Positions 14,693 to 21,902 of a stretch of 24,000 bases of DNA are shown here, in pieces (the first letter of the stretch is position 1; each line of letters begins with the position of its first letter). The DNA is from JBKHJZ01 sp046537875 (GTDB taxonomy: Bacteria > Actinomycetota > Acidimicrobiia > Acidimicrobiales > VFJN01), in the NCBI GenBank assembly GCA_046537875.1, contig JBKHJZ010000036.1, forward strand, positions 1 to 24,000. Direction: 5' to 3'. The notes beneath the pieces are model-generated. The model saw only the letters and a program-made list of their open reading frames with translations, was not told where the DNA came from and made no database searches. A program made the position numbers and the translations under genes.

Positions 14693-15497
14693 TGGGCGCA
14701 CGTGCCAGGCGTGTGGATCGCCCGACCTCCAGCCCGCCGGATGGCCCCCCGGTTGGCGCGCGGTCTGCGCCCACTGCGGACGGTGCTGGCAGGACGGCGG
14801 TGACGGCGCCGAGGTCGACACCATCGCCTGCCCCGGGTGCGCGCGCCGGGGGACCTGCGAGTCGTGCGCCACGTGGCTCGCCGAGTCGCTGACGCGCCAC
14901 CACGTGCTGCCCGACGGCGGCGAGGTCGTGATCCGCCCGCTGCTCTACGGCGACCGCTTCGAACTGGCGGCGCGCTTCGGCGATCTCTCCGTGCGATCAC
15001 GCCGGTTCCGGTTCCTTCGCACCCCCGATGAGCTGGACACCGACGACATCGAGTACCTCACCAACATCGACTACCGCGATCACTTCGCGTGCGTGGCGAT
15101 CCTGCCGACCACCCCGGCCCCCACGGGCATCGGCGTCGCCCGCTACATCCGCGAGCAGGACGATCCGGCGGTCGCCGAGGTGGCCGTGACCGTGGTCGAC
15201 GAGCACCAACGGCGTGGGGTCGGCACGCTCCTCCTCCGCACGCTCAGCGAGGTGGCGGCGGAGAACGGGATCCGCACGTTCGTGAGCTACGTGCTGTGGC
15301 AGAACACGTCGGCGATCGACCTTCTGACCGGTGAGGGCGCGCGGGTGGTGCCCGCGGAGCCGGGCGTCGCCCGCATCGAGATCGACCTTCCCGCCCGGGC
15401 GGCCGAGCTCACGGACGGCTCCCTGCACCGGATCATCGCCGGTTTCGCGGCCCGCGTGCGGGCGTTCGGCCAGCCGCGGGAGCAGCAGTCGTCCTGA
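14685..15497 (+). CDS. GNAT acetyltransferase (Pat-like) with N-terminal cysteine-rich zinc-ribbon-like region
   Basis: A 270-residue protein. Residues 1-65 hold nine cysteines in pairs: CQAC (7, 10), CAHCGRC (28, 31, 34), CPGC (49, 52) and CESC (58, 61), a pattern suggesting one or two zinc knuckles. A GNAT domain follows from about 81 (VVIRPLLYGD), with LSVRSRRFRF (101-110) and the acetyl-CoA loop DEHQRRGVGTLLL (172-184). The LSxxSxxFRF stretch is like the catalytic domain of protein lysine acetyltransferases of the Pat family (mycobacterial Pat has a cyclic-nucleotide domain in place of this zinc region). The ATG at 14685 is chosen because it overlaps the fadD stop (coupling) and gives the complete cysteine set. 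Likely cytoplasmic; I infer that it acylates the neighbouring ligase. Confidence 0.82.
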   Translation: MDDGRTCQACGSPDLQPAGWPPGWRAVCAHCGRCWQDGGDGAEVDTIACPGCARRGTCESCATWLAESLTRHHVLPDGGEVVIRPLLYGDRFELAARFGDLSVRSRRFRFLRTPDELDTDDIEYLTNIDYRDHFACVAILPTTPAPTGIGVARYIREQDDPAVAEVAVTVVDEHQRRGVGTLLLRTLSEVAAENGIRTFVSYVLWQNTSAIDLLTGEGARVVPAEPGVARIEIDLPARAAELTDGSLHRIIAGFAARVRAFGQPREQQSS

Positions 15498-15537
15498 CGC
15501 TCCGACCCTCTTGCGCGCCCCGCGCTCGAGGTCCGTT

Positions 15538-15573
15538 GGGGTCGGTTCCGACCCCCTGGGTGGGCGCTATCGT
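15538..15573 (+). promoter_or_regulatory. operator-like palindrome and -10 upstream of doxX-like gene
   Basis: ggggtcgg (15538-15545) and ccgacccc (15548-15555) are perfect inverted repeats separated by tt. A -10-like TATCGT follows at 15568-15573, so the palindrome would cover the -35 region, as expected for a repressor or activator site. A hairpin terminator for the upstream operon is the alternative reading. Confidence 0.4.
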
Positions 15574-15612
15574 CCTCTGGCAGCCACCATCGACAGCAAG
15601 GGGGATGAACAG

Positions 15613-16035
15613 ATGGATGTCGTGGTGCTGATCGGGCGCGTCGTTTTCGCCGCCCTCTTCGTGGGCTCCGGTCTCAGCCACTTCCAGAAGCGTGAGGCCA
15701 TGAGCGGGTATGCCGGGCAGATGGGCGTGCCGTCGCCGCTGCCGGCGACGCTGGCCAGCGGTGCGGTGATCCTCGTCGGCGGCCTGATGGTGCTCCTCGG
15801 CGTGTGGGCCGATCTGGGCGCGCTGCTCCTGGTGGCGTTCCTGGTCCCGGCGGCGGTGATCATGCACGGCTTCTGGCGCTTCACGGACGACGCCCAGCAG
15901 GCGCAGATGGAGCAGATCCAGTTCATGAAGGACATGGCCCTCGCCGGCGCAGCGCTGGCGCTGTTCGCCTTCTTCGCCTACGCGGGTGGCGACCTGGGGC
16001 TCACCCTGACCGGCCCGCTGTTCGACCTGAGCTGA
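15613..16035 (+). CDS. DoxX family membrane protein
   Basis: A 140-residue protein with four hydrophobic segments, starting VVVLIGRVVFAALFVGSGLS, then HF and a short loop, LASGAVILVGGLMVLLGVW, LLLVAFLVPAAVIMHGFWRF and a last segment ALAGAALALFAFFAYAGG. This is the four-helix DoxX layout. Family members are inner-membrane proteins linked to quinone or thiosulfate oxidation and redox balance, but the role of most single-gene copies is unproven. The ATG at 15613 has AAGGGGGA at 15598-15605; an ATG at 15605 is in another frame. It has its own probable promoter and is followed by a hairpin, so it is likely a single-gene transcript. Confidence 0.85.
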   Translation: MDVVVLIGRVVFAALFVGSGLSHFQKREAMSGYAGQMGVPSPLPATLASGAVILVGGLMVLLGVWADLGALLLVAFLVPAAVIMHGFWRFTDDAQQAQMEQIQFMKDMALAGAALALFAFFAYAGGDLGLTLTGPLFDLS

Positions 16036-16060
16036 CGCTCCGGCCCGGCCGGGGATCCGC

Positions 16061-16087
16061 GGGGCCGTCACCGTGACGGTGGGCCCC
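16061..16087 (+). terminator. hairpin after the doxX-like gene
   Basis: ggggccgtcac pairs with gtgacggtgggcccc around a small centre; the inner ccgtcac-c-gtgacgg is a perfect 7-bp repeat and the outer gggg/cccc extends it past a bulge. It lies 26 bp after the stop codon. There is no U-run. Confidence 0.5.
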
Positions 16088-16184
16088 GGAACCCGATCAT
16101 GACGTGGCCAACCGGCCCGCCGCGGCGCCCCCGAAGGTGGCCGCGGCGGGCCGGCGCCGCGCGGCACCGGCGCGTGCCGGCCCG

Positions 16185-16225
16185 TTGACGAATCGCGCTC
16201 AGTGAATAGAGTTCTATTCAGTGAG
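16185..16225 (+). promoter_or_regulatory. tetR promoter with palindromic operator overlapping the start codon
   Basis: TTGACG at 16185-16190 and TAGAGT at 16207-16212 (16-bp spacer) form a likely promoter. A palindrome with arms 16198-16210 (ctcagtgaataga) and 16213-16225 (tctattcagtgag) matches at 12 of 13 positions around a central gt. It covers the -10 and the GTG start at 16221, is AT-rich against its surroundings, and is a clear candidate operator for autorepression by the TetR protein. The transcript would start within a few bases of the GTG, so it is probably leaderless. Confidence 0.75.
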
Positions 16226-16880
16226 CGAGCCCATCCGGCCCATCAAACGCAAGAAGCGCCAGCGCCGCACGCTGCAGACGCCGAACGACGATGTGCGGGT
16301 CCGCATTCTCGACGCGGCCGCCGAGCTGATCGGTGAGAGCGGTGTCCCGGACCTGCGCATCGACGATCTCGCGAAGCGTGCCGGCGTCGCGGTCGGCACC
16401 GTCTACCTCTACTTCGACGGGAAGAACGACCTCTTCGTCCAGCTCGTCATCGGGTACACCGAGCGGCTGCTCGAACGGTTCCACGAGGCCGACCGCGAGG
16501 GCGGCACGGTGATCGACCGCATGGCCCGCCGGTTCGATCGCTACCTCGACTTCGTCGAGGAGCACCGCGCCGGTTTCCTCTACTTCCGCGATTCCGGCGC
16601 GGTCCACACCACCGGGGGTCGCCTCTCCGACTGGGCGCTCGGCCAGCACGCCGCCGACCTCCGCCCGCTCCTCGAGGAGGGCATGGCCTCGGGTGAGCTG
16701 CGCGAGATGGACGGCGAGCTGCTGGCGCACGCGATCACCGGCCTGCTGCAGCACATGGTGGGGGTCTGGCTCGAGCAGGACGAGACCGTCTCCCGACAGC
16801 GCCTGCGCAGGTTCGTCGACGGCCTGATCGCCTTCGGCACCTCGCCCGTGAGATCGATGACCGGCGACGAGAGGAGGTGA
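16221..16880 (+). CDS. TetR family transcription regulator
   Basis: A 219-residue regulator. A basic N-terminal extension (IKRKKRQRR, 8-16) precedes the TetR DNA-binding domain at 26-72: VRILDAAAELIGESGVPDLR, IDDLAKRAGVAVGTVYLYFD and GKNDLF. The rest is the helical ligand-binding and dimer domain, without a recognised ligand signature. The GTG at 16221 is chosen because it sits directly after the promoter; there is no ribosome binding site. The palindrome overlapping the start codon strongly suggests self-repression. The secreted protein gene 145 bp downstream is on the same strand and is the nearest candidate target, and the DoxX gene upstream is another. Basic tails of this kind can add non-specific DNA contact. 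Confidence 0.9.
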   Translation: MSEPIRPIKRKKRQRRTLQTPNDDVRVRILDAAAELIGESGVPDLRIDDLAKRAGVAVGTVYLYFDGKNDLFVQLVIGYTERLLERFHEADREGGTVIDRMARRFDRYLDFVEEHRAGFLYFRDSGAVHTTGGRLSDWALGQHAADLRPLLEEGMASGELREMDGELLAHAITGLLQHMVGVWLEQDETVSRQRLRRFVDGLIAFGTSPVRSMTGDERR

Positions 16881-17025
16881 TGCAGCAGAGGGACACGGCG
16901 TCGACGCCGGGCCCGGACCGCACGACGGGGTGGTTCACGGTCCCCAGCCGGCGTGCACCGCCGAACGCACAGAGGGTCCCGTGGCTCGCTCGGCTGCGGG
17001 ACGCATGAACCATCGAGGGGGAATC

Positions 17026-18153
17026 ATGAGCAGATGGATCAAGCTTGCGCTCGCTGTGGTCATGTTGAGCGGCGTCCTGGCCGTGACACCGGCCGGTGTC
17101 GATGCAGCGCCGACGACGGCTGGTGAAGCGACTGCGACCGAGGTCGCCTCCACGACCACGCACACGACCACCGTCCGGTGGGGACCGTTCGACGTCCCGG
17201 CGATGGGAGCGACCGAGAACCTCATCGCCAAGCCGGGCGGGTGCTCGTGGCTGGTCGGCTTCGTCACCGAGTGCGTCGACATGCAGATCGAGAAGCCCTG
17301 CGAGGACTGCTACATCACCAAGATGACACCGAACCTGGTGCTGGCCGGCACCGACACGCCGGTCAACTTCGACACCCAGGGGATGCTGCACCACGTGGTG
17401 AACATGAACTTCTCGCGGCCGGACGTGACGTGCCGGCCGAGCTGGTTCGGCGACACGATCAACCTGCTCGGCGCCGTCGAGGGCGGCAACGAGCGGTTCT
17501 TCGCCTCGGGCAACGAGCGCACGCTGATGACCGTTCCCGACGGCTACGGCTACTACGTCGGCCGGGGCGACGAGTGGGGCCTCATCGTCGATGTGATGAA
17601 CATGTCGATGGAGGACCGCCAGTACGAGTTCGAGTACACCTTCGAGTGGGTGAAGAGCGCCGAGCACGTGACGCCCGTGTGGCTGGACGTCGACCAGTGC
17701 GAGGACTCCGAGTGGGCCACGCCGGACGGCTACTCGGACACGCACTACGAATGGAACTCCACGCTCGACGGTCGGATCGTCGCCATCGGGGGGCACGTGC
17801 ACGACCAGGGCATCTCTATCGCTCTCGAGAACGCCACCACCGGTGAGACGGTCTGCACGTCGGTCGCCGGCTACGCGGCGGGCGGCGTCGGCGAGCCGGC
17901 CGGGCCGGGGACGGGCGCCGACGACCTGCATCCCGCCGACTGGATCACGCAGACCGAGTCGTGGAACCCGGAGGTGACGCTCGAAGCGTTCCAGGGTCAC
18001 ATCTCCGGCATGACCACGTGTCAGCCGTTCACTCGGATACGGGACCCGTGGTGGCGCCGGGGTGACCTCCTGAGGATGCACACCGTGTACAACCACGACC
18101 AGGGCGAGGACCACGACATGGGCATCATGGTGGCCTTCGTCGACGAGGACTAG
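17026..18153 (+). CDS. secreted SURNod19-like protein with copper type II monooxygenase-like His/Met pattern
   Basis: A 375-residue exported protein. The ATG at 17026 has GAGGGGG at 17015-17021; the signal peptide is SRWIKLALAVVMLSGVLAVT with cleavage near GVDAAP (about residue 28). The mature part has about nine Cys, likely disulfides, and metal-type histidines: GMLHHVVNM (H122, H123), GGHVHDQG (H257, H259) and a terminal HDMGIMVAF (M365). Known for PHM and dopamine monooxygenase: one copper bound by HH plus a third His, the second by HxH plus Met. The order and spacing here agree, with H214 or H240 as possible third His. I recall similar bacterial proteins labelled SURNod19. Activity is inferred, not shown. 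A Thr-rich linker at 30-50 follows the signal peptide. It lies downstream of tetR. Confidence 0.6.
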   Translation: MSRWIKLALAVVMLSGVLAVTPAGVDAAPTTAGEATATEVASTTTHTTTVRWGPFDVPAMGATENLIAKPGGCSWLVGFVTECVDMQIEKPCEDCYITKMTPNLVLAGTDTPVNFDTQGMLHHVVNMNFSRPDVTCRPSWFGDTINLLGAVEGGNERFFASGNERTLMTVPDGYGYYVGRGDEWGLIVDVMNMSMEDRQYEFEYTFEWVKSAEHVTPVWLDVDQCEDSEWATPDGYSDTHYEWNSTLDGRIVAIGGHVHDQGISIALENATTGETVCTSVAGYAAGGVGEPAGPGTGADDLHPADWITQTESWNPEVTLEAFQGHISGMTTCQPFTRIRDPWWRRGDLLRMHTVYNHDQGEDHDMGIMVAFVDED

Positions 18154-18179
18154 GAACCCTCAGCGGTCGACTCGGGGGG

Positions 18180-18205
18180 TGGGGGCCGCAGGTCTCCGCC
18201 CCCCA
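18180..18205 (+). terminator. possible terminator after the SURNod19-like gene
   Basis: tgggggc (18180-18186) and gcccccca (18198-18205) pair with one extra C and an 11-nt loop, 27 bp after the stop codon at 18153. No U-run follows. Confidence 0.4.
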
Positions 18206-18277
18206 GGCCGCGCCCGGCTTTGTCGCCGGCCCGGTCCTCTGGAAGCCTGAGCCCGTCGAGCTTCCCGGGAGGCCTGC

Positions 18278-19084
18278 GTGACCGACCGCTACGACCAGTT
18301 CCCGCACCTGCGGTTCGACCGGCCGGCTGAGGGTGTGCTGCGCATCACGCTCGACGGCCCCGGCCTCAACGCGGTCGACCATGCCGTCCACCGCGAGCTC
18401 GCCGACGTGTGGCTGGCGGTCGACCGTGACCCCGACACCAACGTCGCCCTGCTCCGGGGGGCCGGCCGCGCGTTCTCGTCCGGGGGGAGCTTCGAGCTGC
18501 TCGACTCGATCATGTCCGACTACGCCGTCCGCACCCGGGTCATGCGCGAGGCGCGCGACCTGGTGTTCAACGTGATCAACTGCGCCAAACCGGTGGTCTC
18601 CGCCATGCACGGGCCGGCCGTCGGTGCCGGTCTGGCGGCGGGGATCCTGGCCGACGTGTCGGTGGTGGGCCGGTCGACCCGCATCATCGACGGCCACACC
18701 CGGCTCGGGGTGGCGGCCGGCGACCACGCGGCCATCTGCTGGCCGCTGCTGTGCGGCATGGCCAAGGCCAAGTACCACCTGCTGACCTGCGACACGCTCA
18801 CCGGCGAGGACGCGGAGCGCATCGGACTGGTGTCGCGGTGCGTGGACGACGACGAGGTGCAGGACACCGCGCTCGACATCGCCACGCGCCTCGCCGGGGG
18901 CGCGCAGTCGGCGATCCGCTGGACCAAGCAGACGCTGAACCACTGGTACCGGGCGCAGTCCGCAGCGCTCGATGCCTCGCTCGCCTACGAGTTCTTCGGC
19001 TTCGGGGGTCCGGACGCCCGCGAGGGCCTGGCGTCGCACACCGAGAAGCGGGAGCCCCGCTTCGACGGACCCACGTCAGAGTGA
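18278..19084 (+). CDS. enoyl-CoA hydratase/isomerase (crotonase) family protein lacking both usual Glu
   Basis: A 268-residue crotonase-fold protein starting at GTG 18278, with GGGAGG seven bases upstream. Family marks: LRITLDGPGLNAVD (21-34), the GRAFSSGGSFELLD loop (63-76) whose backbone makes the oxyanion hole, HGPAVGAGLAAGILADVSVV (111-130) and DAERIGLVSR. The two acid/base positions of true hydratases (Glu144 and Glu164 of the rat enzyme) align by eye with H140 and Y166 here, in DGHTRLGVAAGDHA and AKAKYHLL. It therefore probably catalyses another reaction of the superfamily on an acyl-CoA, and simple crotonase activity should not be assumed. Cytoplasmic. It converges on the minus-strand metallo-beta-lactamase-fold gene with a gap of only 21 bp. 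Confidence 0.85.
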   Translation: MTDRYDQFPHLRFDRPAEGVLRITLDGPGLNAVDHAVHRELADVWLAVDRDPDTNVALLRGAGRAFSSGGSFELLDSIMSDYAVRTRVMREARDLVFNVINCAKPVVSAMHGPAVGAGLAAGILADVSVVGRSTRIIDGHTRLGVAAGDHAAICWPLLCGMAKAKYHLLTCDTLTGEDAERIGLVSRCVDDDEVQDTALDIATRLAGGAQSAIRWTKQTLNHWYRAQSAALDASLAYEFFGFGGPDAREGLASHTEKREPRFDGPTSE

Positions 19085-19105
19085 GCGGTCGCGGGGGCGG
19101 CCGGG

Positions 19106-20161
19106 TCAGAGCTCGTAGGTGGTGCCGACGCTTCCCTGGATGAACGCGTCGGGGATGCGGGCGGCGAGCGCGTGCTGGGCCTTCCAGCCGGTGCAGTGGG
19201 CCGGCACGATCGTCGCCGGCCCGATCGCTTCGAGCGCCTCGCAGGTGGGGGCGATCAGGGGCTCGAACAGCGGCCCGTTCAGGTGGAAGCCGCCCATCAG
19301 CATGTGGATGCGGTCCACCCCGGTGAGCCGCTGCGCGTAGCGGACGATGTTGACGACGCCCGCGTGCCCGCAGCCGGTCAGCACGACCAGCCCCCGGTCC
19401 CGGACGTTCAGGATCAGCGCCTGGTCGTCGAGGATCAGCGGGTCGGGCTCCCAGTGGTCGTTTCGCCGCGCTTCGTGGAGCGCGAAGCCGGTCTCGAAGC
19501 TGGTGGTGCGGTCGACCTCGCCCGTGATCAGCACCGAGCGCTCGAAGAGGAACGACGGCTGCCGGTTCTCGACGATGTCGAAGTGGGCCTCCTCCAGGCC
19601 CCGCCGGCTGGTGGTGGGCAGCTCGATCGGGTCACGGCCCGGGATGTTGAGGCGCCGCTGCGTCCAGAACTCGGGATGGAGCAGCACCGGCATCCCGGTC
19701 CGTCCCAGGCGGTCGGCCAGGCCCGAGAGCCCGACCGTGTGGTCGAAGTGGCCGTGGCTGCACACCACCACCTCGATGTCGCCGGGGTGGATGTCGAAGC
19801 GGGCGAGGTTCTCGACGCACCCGTCGGGTGTGATCCCGGTGTCGAACAGGATCCGATGCTCCCGCTCGCCCTTGCGCACCGTGACCAGGGCGCTGAACCC
19901 GTGCTGCGCGAGCGGCGCGTCGGGCACCTTGCCGTCGATGACCGTCGGCGCGGGCAGGACGCGGGTGGGCTCACCCCCGATCGGCATGCGCCGGGCCGGG
20001 CCCTCGTCGAGGAGCAGCATGTCGACCGTGTTGTCGCAGACCGTCAGGATCGACACGCCGTCGACCGGCTCCAGGGGCAGCACCTCGCCCCGCCACTCCT
20101 CCCGGGGGATGTCGGTCTCGATCGCCGGGACGTGGGCGTGGTGCCCGTGGTCGTCGCACAT
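19106..20161 (-). CDS. metallo-beta-lactamase fold protein, COG1237-like
   Basis: A 351-residue cytoplasmic protein read on the minus strand from the ATG at 20161, preceded by an AGAGGGA site. Metal-binding motifs: CSHGHFDH (134-141: H136, H138, D140, H141), LTGCGHAGVVN (H266) and MGGFHL (289-294), with PAHCTG (H322) near the end. The HGHFDH / TGCGHAGxVN / GGFHL combination is typical of the COG1237 group related to the methanopterin-pathway synthase; in bacteria the substrate is mostly unknown. The N-terminus MCDDHGHHAH is His-rich and might bind metal or be disordered. It follows the Rieske-FAD gene after 26 bp on the same strand, so the two are probably one operon. Confidence 0.85.
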   Translation of the reverse strand: MCDDHGHHAHVPAIETDIPREEWRGEVLPLEPVDGVSILTVCDNTVDMLLLDEGPARRMPIGGEPTRVLPAPTVIDGKVPDAPLAQHGFSALVTVRKGEREHRILFDTGITPDGCVENLARFDIHPGDIEVVVCSHGHFDHTVGLSGLADRLGRTGMPVLLHPEFWTQRRLNIPGRDPIELPTTSRRGLEEAHFDIVENRQPSFLFERSVLITGEVDRTTSFETGFALHEARRNDHWEPDPLILDDQALILNVRDRGLVVLTGCGHAGVVNIVRYAQRLTGVDRIHMLMGGFHLNGPLFEPLIAPTCEALEAIGPATIVPAHCTGWKAQHALAARIPDAFIQGSVGTTYEL

Positions 20162-20187
20162 GGTCGCTCCCTCTGGTTCGCCTTCCC

Positions 20188-21714
20188 TCAGCTTGCCTCG
20201 TCGGTGTCCACCCGGGGGAGGGGTTCCACGGCGGGCCCCTGGATCACGTCGCCGTCCACGCCGAACCGCGAGCCGTGGCAGGGGCAGTCCCAGCTGGCCT
20301 CGCCCCGGTTCCAGCGCAGCGTGCACCCCAGGTGGGTGCACGTCAGCTCGACGGCGTGGACTTCGCCGTCCGGTTCCCGGTAGGCGCCGACCGTGCGCCC
20401 GCCGAGCCTCACCATCCCCCCGGTGCCGGGCGCGAGGTCGGTGAGCGTGCCGGCCCGCAGGCGGCGGAGGCGGTCGCCGACGAACCGCCTGGCGACGTCG
20501 AGGTTCTCGGAGATCAGCGTGCGCGCGGTGGCCGTGTCGCCGGGGCGGCTCGCGTCGTACAGCTCGAGCCACGGGTGGGGGCGTCCCTCGACGACCTCGG
20601 CGAGCACCGCGGCCGCAGCGGTCCCGTTGGTGAGGCCCCACTTGCGGAACCCGGTGGCCACGAACGTGCGGGTCGTGCGCGGCGACAGGCCGACGTAGGG
20701 GATGCCGTCGGCCGGCAGGTAGTCCTGCGCCGACCACCGGTGGTCGAACGACTCGACGTCGAAGGCCGCCTGGGTCCACCGCTCGAGCGCGCCCCAGTGC
20801 GCGACCGTGTCCTCGTGGTCGCCCGTGAGGTGGCTCTCGCCCACCACGATCACGCCCGGGCGGCCCCGCTCGTCCCAGGGGCGCACCGAGCGCGTGGGCG
20901 TCCCGGCGGTGATGGTCATCGTCTCCGGGGCGTCGCCCCGGATGCGGGCGGCCAGGCCGTAGGCCCGCGACGGCCGGGCCTTGGCGAAGAACCCACCGAT
21001 GTCGACGAAGGGCAGGAGCGTGGCGATCACCGCCTGGCCGGCGTGCACGCTCCCCAGGGGTGTCCGCACGGACACACCGTCGTGGCGCTCGTCGACGGCC
21101 CGGGCCCGGGTCCGCTCGACGACCCGGCCGCCGCCGGCCGCGACGGCGCGCGCCAGCGCGACGCAGTAGCGGTGGGCGTGGATCCTCGCCTGGTGGTCGA
21201 AGCGGAGGCCGAGCTCGACGGGCACCCGGATCCCGGCGTCGGTGGTGAGGCCGGCGGGCAGCCCGAGCCGGACCGCCGCCGCGTGCTCCCGCTCGACGGC
21301 GCGCCGCTCGCCGACCCGGTCGGCGTAGACGATCGCGGGTGCCCGCCGGAGGTGGCAGTCGATCGCCGTCTCGTCGGCGAGCTCGGCGGCGAGGTCGGCC
21401 ACCATGTCGACGGCCGCCTGATTGGCCTCGGCGTAGAGGCGCGCCAGCCGCTCGCCGTGGCGGTCGACGAGCGACGCGTAGGTGAGCCCGTGCTGCGACG
21501 TGACCTTGCCGGTGGTGTGGCCGGTGGTGCCGGCGCCCACCCGCTCGGCCTCGACGACCGCGACCGAGGCACCCCGCCGCTGCAGGAGCAGCGCCGTGGT
21601 CAGCCCGGTGATGCCCGCGCCGATCACCGCCACGTCCACGTTCAGGTCGCCTGCGAGCGGCGGGTGCTCGGGGGCCTCGCTCGTGGCGATCCACACGGAT
21701 CGGTGCTCTGACAT
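20188..21714 (-). CDS. FAD-dependent oxidoreductase with C-terminal Rieske domain (YhfW-like)
   Basis: A 508-residue fusion. The N-terminal DadA/glycine-oxidase-like FAD domain shows VAVIGAGITGLTTALLLQRR (G32, G34, G37) and GTTGHTTGKVTSQHG, which is typical of this branch, with YLPADGIPYVG and GFRKWGLTNG later on. The C-terminal Rieske domain (about 425-500) has CTHLGC (C459, H461, C464) and CPCHGSRF (C477, C479, H480); ligands should be C459, H461, C477 and H480, with a C464-C479 disulfide as in bc1-type proteins. The fusion would pass electrons from an amine-type substrate via flavin to a 2Fe-2S centre. The ATG at 21714 is the clear start. It is first in a minus-strand pair with the metallo-beta-lactamase-fold gene; the two may act on related substrates, but that is not shown. 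Confidence 0.9.
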   Translation of the reverse strand: MSEHRSVWIATSEAPEHPPLAGDLNVDVAVIGAGITGLTTALLLQRRGASVAVVEAERVGAGTTGHTTGKVTSQHGLTYASLVDRHGERLARLYAEANQAAVDMVADLAAELADETAIDCHLRRAPAIVYADRVGERRAVEREHAAAVRLGLPAGLTTDAGIRVPVELGLRFDHQARIHAHRYCVALARAVAAGGGRVVERTRARAVDERHDGVSVRTPLGSVHAGQAVIATLLPFVDIGGFFAKARPSRAYGLAARIRGDAPETMTITAGTPTRSVRPWDERGRPGVIVVGESHLTGDHEDTVAHWGALERWTQAAFDVESFDHRWSAQDYLPADGIPYVGLSPRTTRTFVATGFRKWGLTNGTAAAAVLAEVVEGRPHPWLELYDASRPGDTATARTLISENLDVARRFVGDRLRRLRAGTLTDLAPGTGGMVRLGGRTVGAYREPDGEVHAVELTCTHLGCTLRWNRGEASWDCPCHGSRFGVDGDVIQGPAVEPLPRVDTDEAS

Positions 21715-21890
21715 GCGTGGTACCTCCGCGGCGGGGGTGGGTGTCGGTCGGGTGGGCGTGTACCCGTGCCGCCCGGGGGTGAGGCATCGGTCCGCCGCTG
21801 GGGTGTCCGGGGTGTCACCACCGGGATGCGGTCCCGGCCCGCTGGTGAACGCCGGCCGGGCGCCGGCGCGCGGATCGGCCCCGCGGGCGG

Positions 21891-21902
21891 TACAACAGAC
21901 AC
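21891..21902 (+). promoter_or_regulatory. possible -10 element for near-leaderless glmU
   Basis: TACAAC at 21891-21896 followed by six bases and the ATG at 21903, the same layout as before the amidohydrolase at 2271. There is no ribosome binding site in the usual position. The 188-bp gap to the divergent Rieske gene otherwise contains GC-rich sequence without clear elements. Confidence 0.4.

Noticed and set aside
12620..14872. A 750-codon minus-strand frame opposite fadD
   Set aside because: It is antisense to a motif-complete acyl-CoA ligase, and the translated sequence is low-complexity with no recognisable domain.
19106..21787. One 893-codon minus-strand frame that could be read as a giant fusion protein
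   Set aside because: Only its last 351 codons (the metallo-beta-lactamase-fold protein) are real. The part before is the wrong frame of the Rieske-FAD gene and is Arg/Pro/Ala-rich with no domains; the real gene has its own start and stop codons.
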